Notes: generated by a model from the sequence alone, not told the origin. A stretch of DNA of 64,000 bases from Rhodamnia argentea (GCF_020921035.1 NC_063151.1:20466934-20530933), one strand, 5' to 3'; numbered from the stretch's first letter, positions 35,224-48,745 are shown. Translations and numbers: made by a program.

Positions 35224-36017
35224 AACATTCCATTGATTCGATCTTTACAAATACAAAAAGCTCCATACCCGAACAACGTGGACTTTACCTACAAAAAGCT
35301 CCTTGCTTGATCTTGTGAAAATGATGTTCTTGATGACGGATGCATCACCCTTGACCTCCTAATTCGAAGAGTAAGATCCAAAAATGCTAGACCTCCCACT
35401 CACCATTGAGCTAAAGTCCTTTGGAGAGCTTTAGAGATGCAATTACATCTTCCCAAAGATTTTCCTTGGATCAAAGATCTTTAGGTCTCCAAAAGCACCC
35501 ATAGCTCAATCATGGCAATTGAATTTTCAATGAAGAAAAAGTCTCATGATGTCCATTCAATTCGATTTCTAGACATTCGTGATCCTGACACTTTTTTGGG
35601 AAATTGAATCCTATTTTATAAAACATGCTTTTTGTAGATTTAAAAATCAGGGAAAAGTTATGTCCGGTAAAAGTTTTGCCAAATTTAGGTAAAAAAGATA
35701 AAATTTTATTTCTAAAAATATCGAATCAGGTTTTTTAAACAATTAGGAAAGGAGCATTTTATAGGTGTAAAAATCGATTCACTAGCCTGGCCTTTCGTGG
35801 CCTTGATGTTTGATATCATTTGGCCTCTCACATGCACATCAGCCTTTTTTTTTATCGCAATATAGACTGTTTTCCAGAATGATGACCTTTCCCTAGTCGG
35901 TAAGGATCTTTGCTGCAATTTCCATCATGCCATCAGTGAGTCTTAATTCCTTATCTTGATGTATCGGAGAACTTTGCCGCGTCTTCTTGGTGTCTTGAAG
36001 AGCTCGCATTGGTGGAG

Positions 36018-36171
36018 GAGCTAATGATGAAGAAGCAGGGCTGCCCCTACCCATCTTTTATGAGGTCAAATTCTTGGTATCTTCTCACATTGATGGTGGA
36101 CCTAATGACGAAGAAGCAGGGACCGCTCCTACCGATCTTTCATAAGGTCAAAGCTGCGGATGTGCGTAACA
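36018..36171 (+). repeat. Two imperfect 81-bp tandem units
   Basis: 'CTAATGATGAAGAAGCAGGG' at 36021 recurs as 'CTAATGACGAAGAAGCAGGG' at 36102, each followed by a 'CCTACCSATCTTTYATRAGG' block. The period of 81 bp keeps a reading frame open (a 27-residue repeat within a 104-codon frame), but codon choice and context give no sign of a real protein. Confidence 0.75.
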
Positions 36172-36512
36172 TTTCCCATTCTTTTGAAGAGCACATGCTC
36201 CAACACAAGTGTAGAGAAGACGAAATCATATCTTACTCATCGAAAATCCAATTCGTCTGCCAATATAAAAAATCTACACCAATTAGTAAAACCGTCGGTA
36301 ATAGACGGCCTTCGTTTGTATAGCCTTTTGTAAGGTGGGAGTAGGAGCATGAGTACATACCCACTTGCTTATTAATCCATGTATTAATCACATGATTGTA
36401 TACTGTGGTGATCTGGGTGGTGGAAGGTGGGACTTTTTGGTCTGCAATTTTTGCCCGAACTCCATTAGTAGTGCGCCTCTGTGTCTCTCCGTCTCCACTG
36501 AAGAGTCAACCC

Positions 36513-36688
36513 GAGTTCAGAAAGTTCGTTCTCGTCGCATATTAGGCTTATCTCGGAGGGCATATATTGATTATATTTTGAAGAGATTCAATTTGTAACC
36601 GAGTTCAGAAAGTTCGTTCTCGTCGCATATTAGGCTTATTTCAGAGGGTATATATTGATCGTATTTTGAAGAGATTCAATTTGTAACA
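36513..36688 (+). repeat. 88-bp tandem duplication
   Basis: GAGTTCAGAAAGTTCGTTCT at 36513 recurs at 36601, and the match extends to 'GAAGAGATTCAATTTGTAAC' with only a few substitutions. The two units lie directly side by side. No gene is associated. Confidence 0.93.
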
Positions 36689-39600
36689 GAGCAAACTAGG
36701 AATTGCTCCCGATTGTAAAGGTGATAAATTACTAATTGAGCTTTAAACCTCAAAATAATGTAATTGTGAAAAAAAGTGAAAATTGATATTTATGTATTTA
36801 TGAGCTAATATGATGAACTTTGACTTGACATAATTTTTCTTTCAACATCCCATTGACTCGATTTTTGCACCTATGACAAATAGGTGACCAGACTATTTAA
36901 AATATGCAGTTCAATGTTCAGAAAAAAAGTGTTAGGATTGCAAATTTCCTAGACTAGGAAAAAATAGTCGGCCATATATTTTCTTCTTTAAAAATCTGCT
37001 CCCCATGATGGAATTTAATTAATTTAGATGATTAGGAAATTCTAAAGTGTAAAGCATTTCAATTCATCTAATTGAAATAAATTTTGAAAAGTGATATTTA
37101 TGTATTTTATTTGTCGAATTTGGCCAAACTTTGATCAAACATAATTTTTTTCGTATGACGTCCCATTATTTCGATTTTGCACCAACAATAAACCAATTCC
37201 CAATTATTTTAAAATGCGGTTTGATTTTAAACAAAGTGTTGGGATCTCAAAATTTTCAAGAATCGAAGAGCCTTGAGATGATTGATCAGCTGTGGACCAC
37301 AGTCAATTGATCCATGATCTTCCAAAGGCTCCACGAACTTGGGCCACAATTGGTCTCGTTTGGGGACCCATGCTCTCTTGAACAAGCTGGCATGAATGCT
37401 CTTCTGTTTATCACCATTGATCGATGTTTTTTGAGATTTTTTTCTTTGGGTCTTGGCATTTTTAATGTGTTTGTGTTATGTGGTGAGTGATCTTGAGAAA
37501 CTCGTATATGACCTTGTTCCATTGGTATGTTGTCATCTCCAATTTCTCCTGTCATTCTTCTCATTGGGTATCATTGGCTTGTAGGAGAGAACTCTATCCT
37601 ACTTGAAATTTCATTTATATATCTTTAGCATGGGAAACTGGCCACCATTCTCCATCCGACATGTCATTTACTAGATTTTAGCACCTATGGAAAATTTGCA
37701 ATCATTTAGATCATGTTCGATTCTTGCAAATTTGAGATCCCAACACTTTTTTTTTTTAATAAATCGAACGCATTTTAAAACAACAACCAAGACCTGGTTT
37801 ATGTTGATGAAAAAATCGAGATAATGGGATGTCGAACAGAAAAATTATGTCTCGTTTAGCCAAATTCGATAAAAAATACACAAATATTACTTTTCAAAAT
37901 TTATTCGAATTAGATGATTTAAAATTTCAGTTAGATTAGTTTGAAATGATTAGCTCACCGGAGATATGGAAACGAGGTATTGAGGATAATGACCGAAGGT
38001 TATCGGATGGCGACGATGGAGTTCAGCCGTAACCAAGTCGAGAGAGTGAGGCTTAGAGTGATTAGATCCTTCCTTTCCTCTTTTCCTCTTTTTGTCGCTC
38101 TCTCCTCCGCGTTTTAGAAGCCTAGCATATTTTCTCACTCTCACGCACACAGAGATGTATTGCTCGCTTCATCTTGGAGCCCTATTCACATGCGCCTCCT
38201 TCGACAAGAACAAGGAGAAATCATGGGCATGATATGAAGGTAATGGATAAAAGCTTAACATGGTCCAGTTTCTGAGCATTCGAGGGTCTAAATAAACGTA
38301 AATTGACTTCATTGATGGACTTAACAAGTGGGCATGGGCCACGGGTTTGGCGTGGACGAACTGGACCATATGCCCTCCGACCAAGCTTTCTCTTTTTCTT
38401 TTTTCCTTCTTATCCTTTTTTTCAATTTTCAATTTTTGTACTATTATAAAAAAGAGCGCTTGAATTGTCAACAAAAATTCAGGTATCGGCCCTTAGACAA
38501 AAAATAAAGATCTGTCAAAGTTCGGCCAAATTAGATAAAAATGCATAAATATCATTTTTCAAAAATTTTCACAATTACATGATTGTCGACTTTAAAGCTT
38601 TCTAATAATCTAAATCATGTTTAGCGAAATGAGTAAGATATCATGACTACCGGTTCGATCCATTTCCTAAAAGTTCGCGATCAACACATTCTTTAGTCAC
38701 GAATTTTCCAAAGGTGCTAAAATCGAGTCAATGAAATATAGGACAGAAAATTATCATGCTAAAAAGATAAACGCAATTTCGATAGATTATTTTAATCTAT
38801 CTTCAATGTTCAACCTAATGACGCCCAAAAAGAAGAATGGGAGAAGAGAATTTGAAGTTTCTACCACAACATACCACGGAATAAGGTCATATACGAGTTC
38901 CACGAGATCACTCATGCAGCATAGCACAAATCATATTACAAATGTCAAGCCTCAAACAACAAAATTTCAACAAACATTGACAATGATGACAGACAAAAGA
39001 GCATTCATACTAGCTTCTTCAAGAGAGTGTGGATCCTCGGATGAGAGTAGTCGTGGCCGAAGCTGATGGAGCCTTTGGAGAAAAAGATATGACTAAAAAA
39101 TACATATGACTTGCGTGCTGTGATAGAGAAAGTACATGTGATCTCTTTCGATTGGTATTGGTTAATGCTTGTAGATCACAATTGTCCGTTAAATTCGATT
39201 CTTGAAAATTTGACACCCCAACACTTTTTTTTTTAAATCGAGCCACATTTTAAAATAATCAGGTCACTCATTTATCGTTGGTCCAAAAATCAAGATAATG
39301 GGACGTCGAGCAGAAAATTTGAGTCAGATCGAAGTTTAGTCAAATTTGTTAAAAAATACGTAAATATCACTTTTCAAAATTTATTTATTAAATGATTTGA
39401 AATGTTTGACTTGAGATTTAGAATTTTTTAATCATCTAAATTAATTATATTTAATCACGGAGAGCGGATTTTTGAAGAAGAAAATATTGATTGTCTTTTT
39501 GTTCCAAGTATAGGAAAATCACAATCCCAACACTTTTTGGTTTCCTGAAAATCTAACTGCATTTTGAAAGAGTCAGGTCACGGATTTTTAATAGGGGCAA

Positions 39601-41697
39601 AAATCGAGTCAATGATGTCGGCTGAAAAATTAGGACAGGCCAAAGTTTGGTCAAATTAGCTAAAAAATACATAAATATCTAGTATCAAAACTTTTCACAA
39701 TTACATTATTGTGAGGTATAAATATTTCTAATCATCTAAATTACTTTCAATCATAGCGATCGAATTTTCAATGAATAAGATATCATTAAAATTCGCGATT
39801 AACACATCTTTTTGATATTTTAATGGGAATTAAATTTTTTTATTTTAAATAAAAGATAAAATATATGTGCGCAAAATTTATAAAAAAGTCAAACTTTAAA
39901 AAGCAAAAGTCAAGACCAATATTTATAGAAGTCAATGAAGAGCTCGGTAACAACCTAATTTTCCAAGCTCAACTTTCCACATCTCTTTTACATTGAAAGG
40001 AGATTGAACTATTATTTAACAGCAGTGCATTTGCCGATTCATTAAAATTCGGTGATGTTGGAGATGAAAGCATGACCCCTACAAGAAGAGATGATGGTAA
40101 ACCGCGCTAAAGCTTTCGAGCGAGGAGCGGGAGTGACCAGTTTACTTGAGCGGGGAGAGAGAGGAAGAAGAAAACCTGAAAATTGAACAATTAGCTGTGA
40201 GCCCAATTGTTTTAGTTTGCGACAAAATTGCATCTATATTAGTCATCAGAAAATATTGGCCGGTGAACTCAGAACCTTATGCGAGATTGATTTACCCTTT
40301 CGAAACTTTTATTTGAAAATAATTTACTCGAGATCCTTTTCGAAAAAAAATGACTCCATTTTGGACCATTTTTGGGAACTAATAATAACATAATAGAGTT
40401 AATGAAATATGGTCAATCCTACGAGAATGGAAATTAAAACTCAAAAGAATCAAAGATACAACCAATTTGGAATTGTAGTCAATGGACATTAAAAAAAATT
40501 TAAAGAAATATAGTCAACACGCTTTCCGTGGCAATTAAAATTCAAAGAGAAATTGAGATAAAAAGAAATTCGGAAATATGATTAATTAACATACAAAAAG
40601 TTGCTGATTCTCGGCTGTGAAAATCTGTCATTTGAAATTAATTCTCTTAATGCTGACATGCACCAAACGAATTTCAAATCTGCATCATTTACCTTTAGTG
40701 ACAAAAATAAAGAGAAATTGATTGTAATCTAACCACTTCATAAACCAATACTATATGCTCTCGGCTCCACTAACATGAAAATGAATGAATGCGTGGTATA
40801 GTTTTCCTTGTTACTTTCGACAAACTAACTGCGGCAATGAATCCTTCAGGTATGGCAAGGTGCAGCACAAGCATTTCGTATCTTCATCCGTAGTCTCCTC
40901 TTAGAGCAGAATCGTCACGCCTCTACCCTTCCTAGCACCCATGCTGAACAAACATTTGTATTCCCCAGAAACCATCTTTCATCACCGAAAATTTATCATT
41001 TTCTTCGAATCACGTTAGTGTCATTTAGACCATTGCAGAATCAGAAAAGATTTAGTACTATCTAAACTGGTCAAAGGCCACTTCGAGAATACGGATGTCG
41101 CTCCTAGCTGATCTCTCGTGCAATTCGATGACAACAATTAAGTGAGGGCATAAGCTGTGCGTCATCCTCTTCCTTGTGCCTCTCATGTCTCTTATATGAA
41201 AGATTAACCCTATGAATGCAAAACCTCCAAAGTCATTTCTACGTCTAGTCGTAAACGAGTTTGCCACATCTAGGATTGCACAGAACTAACAAAATAAACA
41301 AGAATTAAGTAAGAAGCTCTACAAAGTCATCACCGTAAACTCTGCACAAAAGTTAAATACTTAAGATTGCGTTATTTAATATTTCAAAGGAATGGAGAGA
41401 AGAATCATCTTACAATCAAAGAACAAACAAGAGGCACCTCCTTCTCAACAAGGAATTGCATCACCATCTACCAAGTTGAAATTTCCAAATTCAAGTTTAA
41501 CCTCGGTTCAAAACATCTATAGGACAGACAAATCTTACAATATACATATCCGAATGACAAAACATTACAATTTTAACCAATCAGAGCAGAGCACATCACA
41601 AAATGTATCTGGTTTCGAGATATCGCATCGTGCAGGACACAGTCTGCGTACAACTCTTGGAGCACGGTGAACCACAGGCCACAAATATATATATCAG

Positions 41698-44600
41698 CTA
41701 CACAGTATGCAAGCTATTGGGCTGTACTGCTGCTTGAAGATTTTTCACCGCACTATCATACTGAACGAAGCCCATGAACCAGAATTCATGATTGTCCACA
41801 GAAATAACCTGGATGTACTTTTCAGCCGTATTGACCCTGCTTGTTGACGGGTTGACTGCCTTCAGTTGATGCAACGGAATAACCACCTAAATTCAGTTCA
41901 AAACAACAACATTGAGAACAAGCATCATGAAACATAAAATATAGCCACAGATGACCCGAAAGATTTGGCATTAGAAGCAAGACAAAACAGATCGGTCTAT
42001 GACATGCTCCACACCAGCCTCATTCACAATAGTCAACTACTCTAACGTTCACAAGTTTCCATTTTGGCAAGATTGTAACAATGGCACTGAGCAGGCAGGC
42101 TTGGAAGTTAATTAAAACACCATGTGTTCCCTCCTCCAACCTGTGTAACATGTGGGTCTTGACCTTATTGCATGTACGGACTGTGTAGTCGTGTGGTCTC
42201 TGCCCCTGAACTGACACATCCACAAACCACTTCCTTCAAATTCCCTTTTGCATTCAAAGTAGGAAAAAGATTGGGAAGCTCACACTACCAGATTGAAAAT
42301 AGTTCATCTTATTATTATCTACAACCCTTAATTTTCACTGATAAAGCGAAGAAAAACTACTTACAACATGGATACTTTTCCATGACAGCAAAACCTCTAA
42401 TACACAAAAGTAAGAAAAACAGGGGTTTTAGGAGAAAGCGTAAGCGCAGCGCTTGAATCTCTTGTCGATATGACTACTCGTCTTGGACTCCTATACCCGG
42501 TACTTAAGAGAAGCGGCTGGATGCATAACATAATAGTGGTTTTTGACGTAGTTGCAAGGATCAGCTCCTCTTTTGAAATTTAGGGCGAGTTACTTCGCGC
42601 CTCTTCCGCTTTCAAGTTGGGGCGCTAATGCCCTGTCGAATAGCAGAGAGGGAGGACAGTGCACCAAAATCCAGCTCATGGTTAGGTAAGAGCTTTCGAA
42701 TACAGTCGGGTTTGAGTTATAAACTAAGCAGACTCAACTTGTCGCAATCACATCATTAATGTGAATCTTACATGAGCAGCCTTTTTTGGGCCCATCCTTA
42801 CCCCAATATCCCGTTCATCCCACCCTCAGTGTAGGTCGATACCATTCCCTCTCATATTATAAGCTTAAACGCGATAATTTTAGCATGCAGGTCCCATTGA
42901 GGCTAAGCAAATTGTCACCCCTAGGTAAAAAGAGGTTGCTCATGTAGGAAGTACTACTAAGTAATCAAGTTGACCAAAATGCCAAACTAGAAGTAGAAAT
43001 GACAGAGAGCAAATTGGAATGGCAAGACAATCTTGTTAAGCACATCTCTCTCCCCCCAGAAACGATCATCTGTTCTTCTCAGTAAGCTATTACAAAAGCA
43101 TCGAGATGAAAACATCCACATCTTCACAAACATTGAACACGAAATCGTGACTAAAAACTTAAGTCGCTCATTAATTATGATACTGTAGCAGCAACTAAAT
43201 TAAAATGTCATAAAGTTCAACCTTTTAATTTTCTAGCAGCTTCTTCAAAGTCAAAGCTTTCAAACTACAAAAGTTTCTCTAATATCATCACATATGTGTG
43301 ACAAATGATTTTGAAAGCAGGGGGCGCGCTTATTATCTTTTAGTGCATTGAGAATTTGCATCAACCGTTTGTGATTCTTGTGACTTTACTTGGTCAGAGT
43401 TGAGGAAATCAGAGGTAGGTTCAACTTCAGAGGTTAACCAAAAAAATTTTAAAGGCTGTCCATCTTTTTCAAAGAGAAACAAAAATTCCTGCACATTTCC
43501 TTTCACTCTTCCCTGATCTAATCTGATTTCGTTTGTTTAGAATTTATACTCCTCTGACTTTAACCTTTTCCTTATACATTTTCCCGTGTACTTTTTTTTT
43601 TTTTTTGGGGTCATACATTTCCTGTATACTATATACTAGAGTGGGACACAATTATTTTCATTTACTCTTTTGACTTGATAAGAGACTGGGGCATGAAATA
43701 TCCAACATATATACCAGTAGCAAGTAAATTTTCGTGTGTGCGTGAGCCGTGTGTATATAGAGGTAAGCAAAAACCATGCAAACCTCATGAGTTTCAAAAA
43801 GCAACCTCATTATAAGCACACATACTGAATTTAATTCCTCGTCATGGAAATCAACATCAGAATAAAGACAATGCTTTAATTGGAGAACGATGATGCACAC
43901 CTTATAGTAACTATATTCAGTCTGATCACCAGATTTGTAGGAAAGAGGATTGTCACTACAAAACGCAAGCTTTGCCGAAGACAAGTATAGAGTGCCCATA
44001 ACTGGACCAGCAGACGTGGACAAATAACATGCAAATGACTTCAGAAGCTGCTCCTCAGGAACAGTTTCAAAAGTAGCCCGGAAAATCTTCTCATAACCGC
44101 CTTCTGCCAGAACTTTTGTTCCCTGAGCAATTCTGCTGACAGCAGCATCAGCAAAGCTGGGGCCTGTTTTCACTGTTCATACAACAATTTTTGAGATGTT
44201 ACGCAACTCAAATGATCTTTATGATTGCACTAGCTGCATCAGGTGGCTTACTAGGCAAAGTTTCACATAAAATTACTCATTCCGACTTCAAAGTTTAGAA
44301 CATTGCTTTTTTGCAAAACCGTCCTTTCAAGAGAATCACGGATTTACGATTGGACAATCTCATATCAAATGGCAGAGCCAAATACACCATCAAATCCCTC
44401 GCGACGTCCAGAATTCTTTCTGTCACTGAACTTAAGCAACAATCCTAAGGAACTAAAAAGAGGCCTGGGACTTACAGTGCTGCCACATGTTTCCGGCGAG
44501 ATCCTCGGCCTTCTTGGTCGCCTCGGCGGCCCTCTTTCCCCATCTCCCAAGCGCATCCTTCACCGTATCCATCGTATCTGCGCATAATCACGAGATTCAA

Positions 44601-44938
44601 GAACCGATAACCAACCAAAAGGCAATCCACAGTTCCCTCAATTTCCAACCAAATCGGGCCACACTCACTCTTAACAGACGATTGCGGAGCTGGAGCGGAA
44701 GCGGGAGCGACGTAGGGATTGGACTCCGTCGGCATGGAGGTGGCGGCGCTGCCGGAGATCGGAGCACGGGGGGCCTCGCCGGGGACAGGGGGAGGAGGAT
44801 GAGGAGGGGGGGCGACATCGTCGGGATCGAGCTTGGGGTAGGGCGCGTAATCGGAGGTGTGGGGGCCTCGTCGCGGTTGGGATCGGGGCCGGGGGAGGGT
44901 TTCGGCGGGTGAGCCGGATCCGATTCGGGCTGGCTCAT
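41698..44938 (-). CDS. GRAM-domain GEM-like protein, frame broken in exon 1
   Basis: Four coding exons on the minus strand: 44669-44938, 44476-44577, 43901-44172, 41698-41886. The product is a GEM-like / ABA-responsive GRAM protein: a proline-rich start ([20 protein letters not shown]), then [14 protein letters not shown] and [12 protein letters not shown], a Lys/Ala helix ([13 protein letters not shown]), a GRAM domain at about residues 150-228 ([20 protein letters not shown]), and a C-terminal [17 protein letters not shown]. These proteins bind lipids or partner proteins in hormone and cell-fate signalling. The ATG frame and the SDYAPYPKL frame differ by one base: the G run at 44861-44865 appears one base short. 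Exon 1 is 270 nt, and only 271 gives the phase needed at the next splice. It is either an assembly error or a real frameshift allele; the rest (277 residues if intact) looks functional. Confidence 0.85.
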
Positions 44939-45059
44939 GGCTTCCTGGTGCTTCTAGTAGGATCGGAGGAAGATCGATGGGCGACGAGGCGGAGAAAGGT
45001 TCAAGAAGAAGAAGAGGAGCAGGAGGAGGGAGGGGGAGAAGCAAGGTCGAGCTTTTTTG

Positions 45060-46540
45060 CTGCTTTGGGGGGTCGTTTCTCAGGTTTGAACTTTGAATGG
45101 TGTGGATGCGACGGTCGATGTCAATCGATCTCAGATTCTAGACGTATCAGTCATGGGAACATGCAGCGTTTCTCTCTCTTCTCTCTTCTCTCTCTCTATT
45201 TCCTTTTTTCAATTTTTTTTTATATTCATTTTGGGCCTTTTCATGTTATTTGTTAGAAAACAAAGATTGCGGGGCTTGATTGCATCCAAGGGCCCACAAC
45301 TTTAAAAAAATTTTGACCACAACCTGGGATTGTCCGAAACACGTGGCGCGCTTATGAATCATCATTGCGCGAGGGATTCACCATCCTATGGTGATTTCGG
45401 CTTAGAATTTTCTTACAAAAATGACTAGGTAAAAGAAAAACTGGAATAAATAACTGTTACCGATAATGAATACATTTTCAATGATCAATTATTTCAAACG
45501 ATACAAGCGATCATTTTTGTAAAAACGCTTTTCAATTTAATTATTTTTCACGAAACCAATAAAGTCTTAAATAAATCAATATATGACACTTGAGAACTCT
45601 TTACATTGTTTTTAATTCGTTTTGATGGCATCCAAAAAAAAAGAAAAAGTACTGGTGTCGTAGCCAGAAAAAAAAAATGGAAAGAGGAAAGGAACAGGTG
45701 AAATAAAATTTGGAGAGGAAAAAGAAAAAGAATAAATTGGCTTCCAACACACAACATAATAAGTGGATTAATTTTCTCCATTCTAGTAGGGTGCTTATTC
45801 AACCATAAGGCAAATATAATGATTAGGAAACCATAAGAGAAAATATATAAGCTACAGTCCAATAATAAGTACTTGTCATTATATTATAACTCAAAAAACT
45901 TGATTAATTAGCTTGTGGAGCCTCGATATCACACAAATGGTATATTTCTTTTTACAAATATAAAGCGCAGAACAATTTCCAACTCATTTTTACGGAATTC
46001 AGCCATATACTGAAAAATTGTCATTTTTCTGAAAAATAAATTCTTCAAAAATATTTTCCCGAGCTGTTAAATTCCATGAAATAAAAGGAGTCTAAGGCTC
46101 CGTTCGTTTTGCGAAAAACAACTTTCAGGAAAATATTTTCCAACGATTCCGATGTTCACCTGCAACCAATCGTGGAGGAAAAAAAAAAGAAAAAAAATAA
46201 CAATTACAATTTAAAAAAAGAAAAAGAAAATAAAAAAGAAACGAATAAAAATAAAACCTATTAAAAGGAATGCAAGGAGTGAAATCAAATTCGATTTTTC
46301 ATATCAAATAACGGAAAATATTTTCCATGTCATTTTCAGGTTTCAGCAAAAACACTGAAAAATAATCATTTTCTTGAAAAATGACTTTCTGAAAAATATT
46401 TTTCAAAAACACATCATTTTTCGCAAAACGAATCGAACCTAAGATTTCACAAAAACAATTAAATATCACTTCCACACGGACCTACATACCACTTATACTC
46501 TATTTTAATTCTATTTTAACACTTGACTTAATTATTGCAT
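45060..46540. other. Intergenic region between two minus-strand genes
   Basis: The right-hand side of the GEM-like start (45045-45240) contains C/T-rich runs that could belong to its leader or promoter. No gene is seen. The interval holds a Tourist-like MITE (46096-46439) and, at about 45995-46075, a fragment resembling the right half of that MITE ('ACTGAAAAATTGTCATTTTT'). Confidence 0.5.
46096..46439. mobile_element. Tourist-like MITE with TAA target duplication
   Basis: The left end GGCTCCGTTCGTTTTGCGAA pairs with the reverse complement of the right end, GGTTCGATTCGTTTTGCGAA (three mismatches). The element is 344 bp, lacks coding capacity and is flanked by TAA on both sides (46093-46095 and 46440-46442). 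End sequence, size and 3-bp TAA duplication fit the PIF/Harbinger (Tourist) superfamily. Confidence 0.85.
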
Positions 46541-46747
46541 GACACAAAGTCAATGAGACAATTAGTAATAACATGAAACCTACAGAGGCATGCAGCTGAT
46601 ACATTGAAAGAGGGAGGGAAAAATACATTCCTGCAAATCACTTTTGATTTCACGTCACAAACCCCAAGACAGAAAAAGGGATGTAATAGTTATTCGGCAG
46701 ACCACCATAGTTGATGAATTTCAAAGTGAGGAAGCTAAAGAAGCTAG

Positions 46748-48713
46748 TCAGGGAGCCAGTCGAACAATTCTCCAGACTCGTCTTCCGTCGACCTCTTGTG
46801 GACAGTACTGCAACCTGTAAGAAGACCATCCACAATCAACCAAAGGCATTGCGTGAACCGAAACCAAGCTTGCCTCATTTACTCGGGGCATTACTTCCAC
46901 GTGCTACATCTATCTTCCAAGAATGCTAGTTTGAACATTTACTCGAACATCATCAGTTTCTCTTCTGTGCAAAAAGATCACGAACCACGGGGTTCCGAAT
47001 GCTCCCCCTTAGGCTCTTTCATCATTTCATTAATAAAATTTGATCACATTAGAACTCGCGCAATATTTTTCTGGATTACTCTTGTTCACAAGAATCCCCA
47101 TTTTCCATGTTCCTTTGGGCTAGCACAGCAATCCTCATTACAGACAATATCTAATTGTTGATTGTTCATAAAGCGTATAGAGCCATAGTGCCATTCCAAA
47201 ATGGCACCAAGCCCAAGATTGCTCCCCAAATAAATGGAATGCAGTAAGATGTCTACTCCTATGAGACTACTAATTTTAACCAAGTAAAATAACTCCAGAT
47301 AGAAAAGCAACGGATCACAGCCAAACACTTCGAAATGATTAATACAAGGATGACGATATTTATGTAGATTCCTGTGATTACATACATCATCTAGATATCG
47401 ACAATTGCTAAAATCCTTCCATTAATTTCGTTTAGAGTGATTAGAAAATCTTTGGCCAGATTAGAAAGAAACTATACCTGTCATGCAGGCGAGACTGCTG
47501 GCCTTGCCAAAATTCGATAAGCTCTGGCTTAAGTCTGTATCCTCCCCAGTGTTTAGGCTTTGGAATCAAATTCCTGCATCCCATTCAATGGAAAGGAATT
47601 TTCACCCAACGTTTGTGATATACACATGACAACAGGATAAGAAAAAATTCACTCCACATCATCACAGGGTATCATTGTTAAGTAGCATAGACCAGATCAT
47701 CTTTAAAATACACCACATTATGATATGGCAAATTTTCATACAGATAACTGCAGTTCTGATCACTTTACAATATGGAAGTCAGTCTAAGAGGAAAGGTTAT
47801 GGAGCTGATCCTATACGATGAAGGCATAAACTAGAATAATCGTTGTAACTTACACATCAGAAAACTTTTCCTCCAACTCTTTGTACTGTTGGTGGAGCAC
47901 CTGCCTTCCAGGAACTATAGAACTCTGAAGGGAAAAAGAAAAGTGTCTCATAAATGATGCTAAAAAAAATATTATGTGCTTTATGCCAATGAATTAAACC
48001 AAAGATACCTGGTTGCTGACTATTGCTCCAATCTGACTTCCACGAGGACGACTGTGGAAGTACAGTTCAGACTCTTCATTGGAAACTTTCTCGACAGACC
48101 CTTCCACTCTTACCTAGACTCAAAATTTCAAAATTCTCAATCAAGCTTCTCGATAGCTGATTTTGGTTTGTATGACTTGTAGAAAGACTCGATAATAATG
48201 GTGTTTTGGTTGCTTGGGCACACTTAGAACACAAAAGAAAGCACATCCCACGTTATCAGAAAGAACTTCATGCTAAAGCACAAAGAAAACTTCCATAGTA
48301 GGAAAGAGGCAAAGGCAAAACAGCAAAATGGCAATAAAAATTGGCAAAAGGCAGCCCCCTATCGTTCTAGTGATATCACTCAAGAGAAAATTGCGATCAT
48401 GCAGCAACACGTTGAAGCACAGAGTAAGAAGAGAATAGAGACCCTTCTGCTCGTCCCTCATTAGCTTTCATAAAGGATAAGGAATAACATCTAGTAAGCT
48501 GCTAAGCTGCAAGGTTCTGGTTCACATTCACATTTCACACTATCAGCAGCTAGCTGTAGCATTACACCAATGCTGCTGCACAACTAGTTGTCTCCTGCAC
48601 ACTGGTTGCTGCCACCGTACCATGCATTTTTTTTCTTTTGTTCTTTTCCAGTAACCACAGTACTCCCCATTAAAATTTGAATTCCACATGAGCACCACAA
48701 CCTCCCCCCCCAA

Positions 48714-48745
<32 letters not shown>

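Larger units (their letters stand above)
30880..39800. repeat. Dispersed inverted copies of a degenerate repeat family
   Basis: The same text recurs in alternating orientation. Plus-orientation blocks (about 31.2-32.1 and 36.7-37.7 kb) run 'AATTTAGATGATTAG...', 'CCCATTATCTCGATTTTTGC', 'AAAGTGTTGG', then 'CCAAAGGCTCCACGA' and 'TTTGTGTTATG'. Minus-orientation blocks (about 33.7-34.7, 37.7-38.0, 38.4-39.5 and 39.5-39.8 kb) carry the reverse complements, e.g. 'AAAATCGAGATAATGGG', 'CATACCACGGAATAAGGTCA'. A 32.5-33.7 kb DNA transposon and a LINE have inserted among them. The parent element is not identified; it could be a large inverted-repeat transposon or a duplicated gene fragment. Confidence 0.7.
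27377..41400. other. Gene-free, transposon-rich block of about 14 kb
   Basis: No complete gene is recognisable. The block contains a hAT-like element (28588-29116), two TIR elements (30204-30763 and 32499-33706), a 5'-truncated LINE (34729-35223), local tandem repeats near 36 kb, and a family of long degenerate sequences present in both orientations (30.9-39.8 kb). A short GTC tract lies at 27630-27648. The open frames at 29397-29760 (both strands), 31619-31828, 36009-36323 and 40042-40233 have no supporting domain. About 39.8-41.4 kb shows nothing I can name. Confidence 0.6.
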
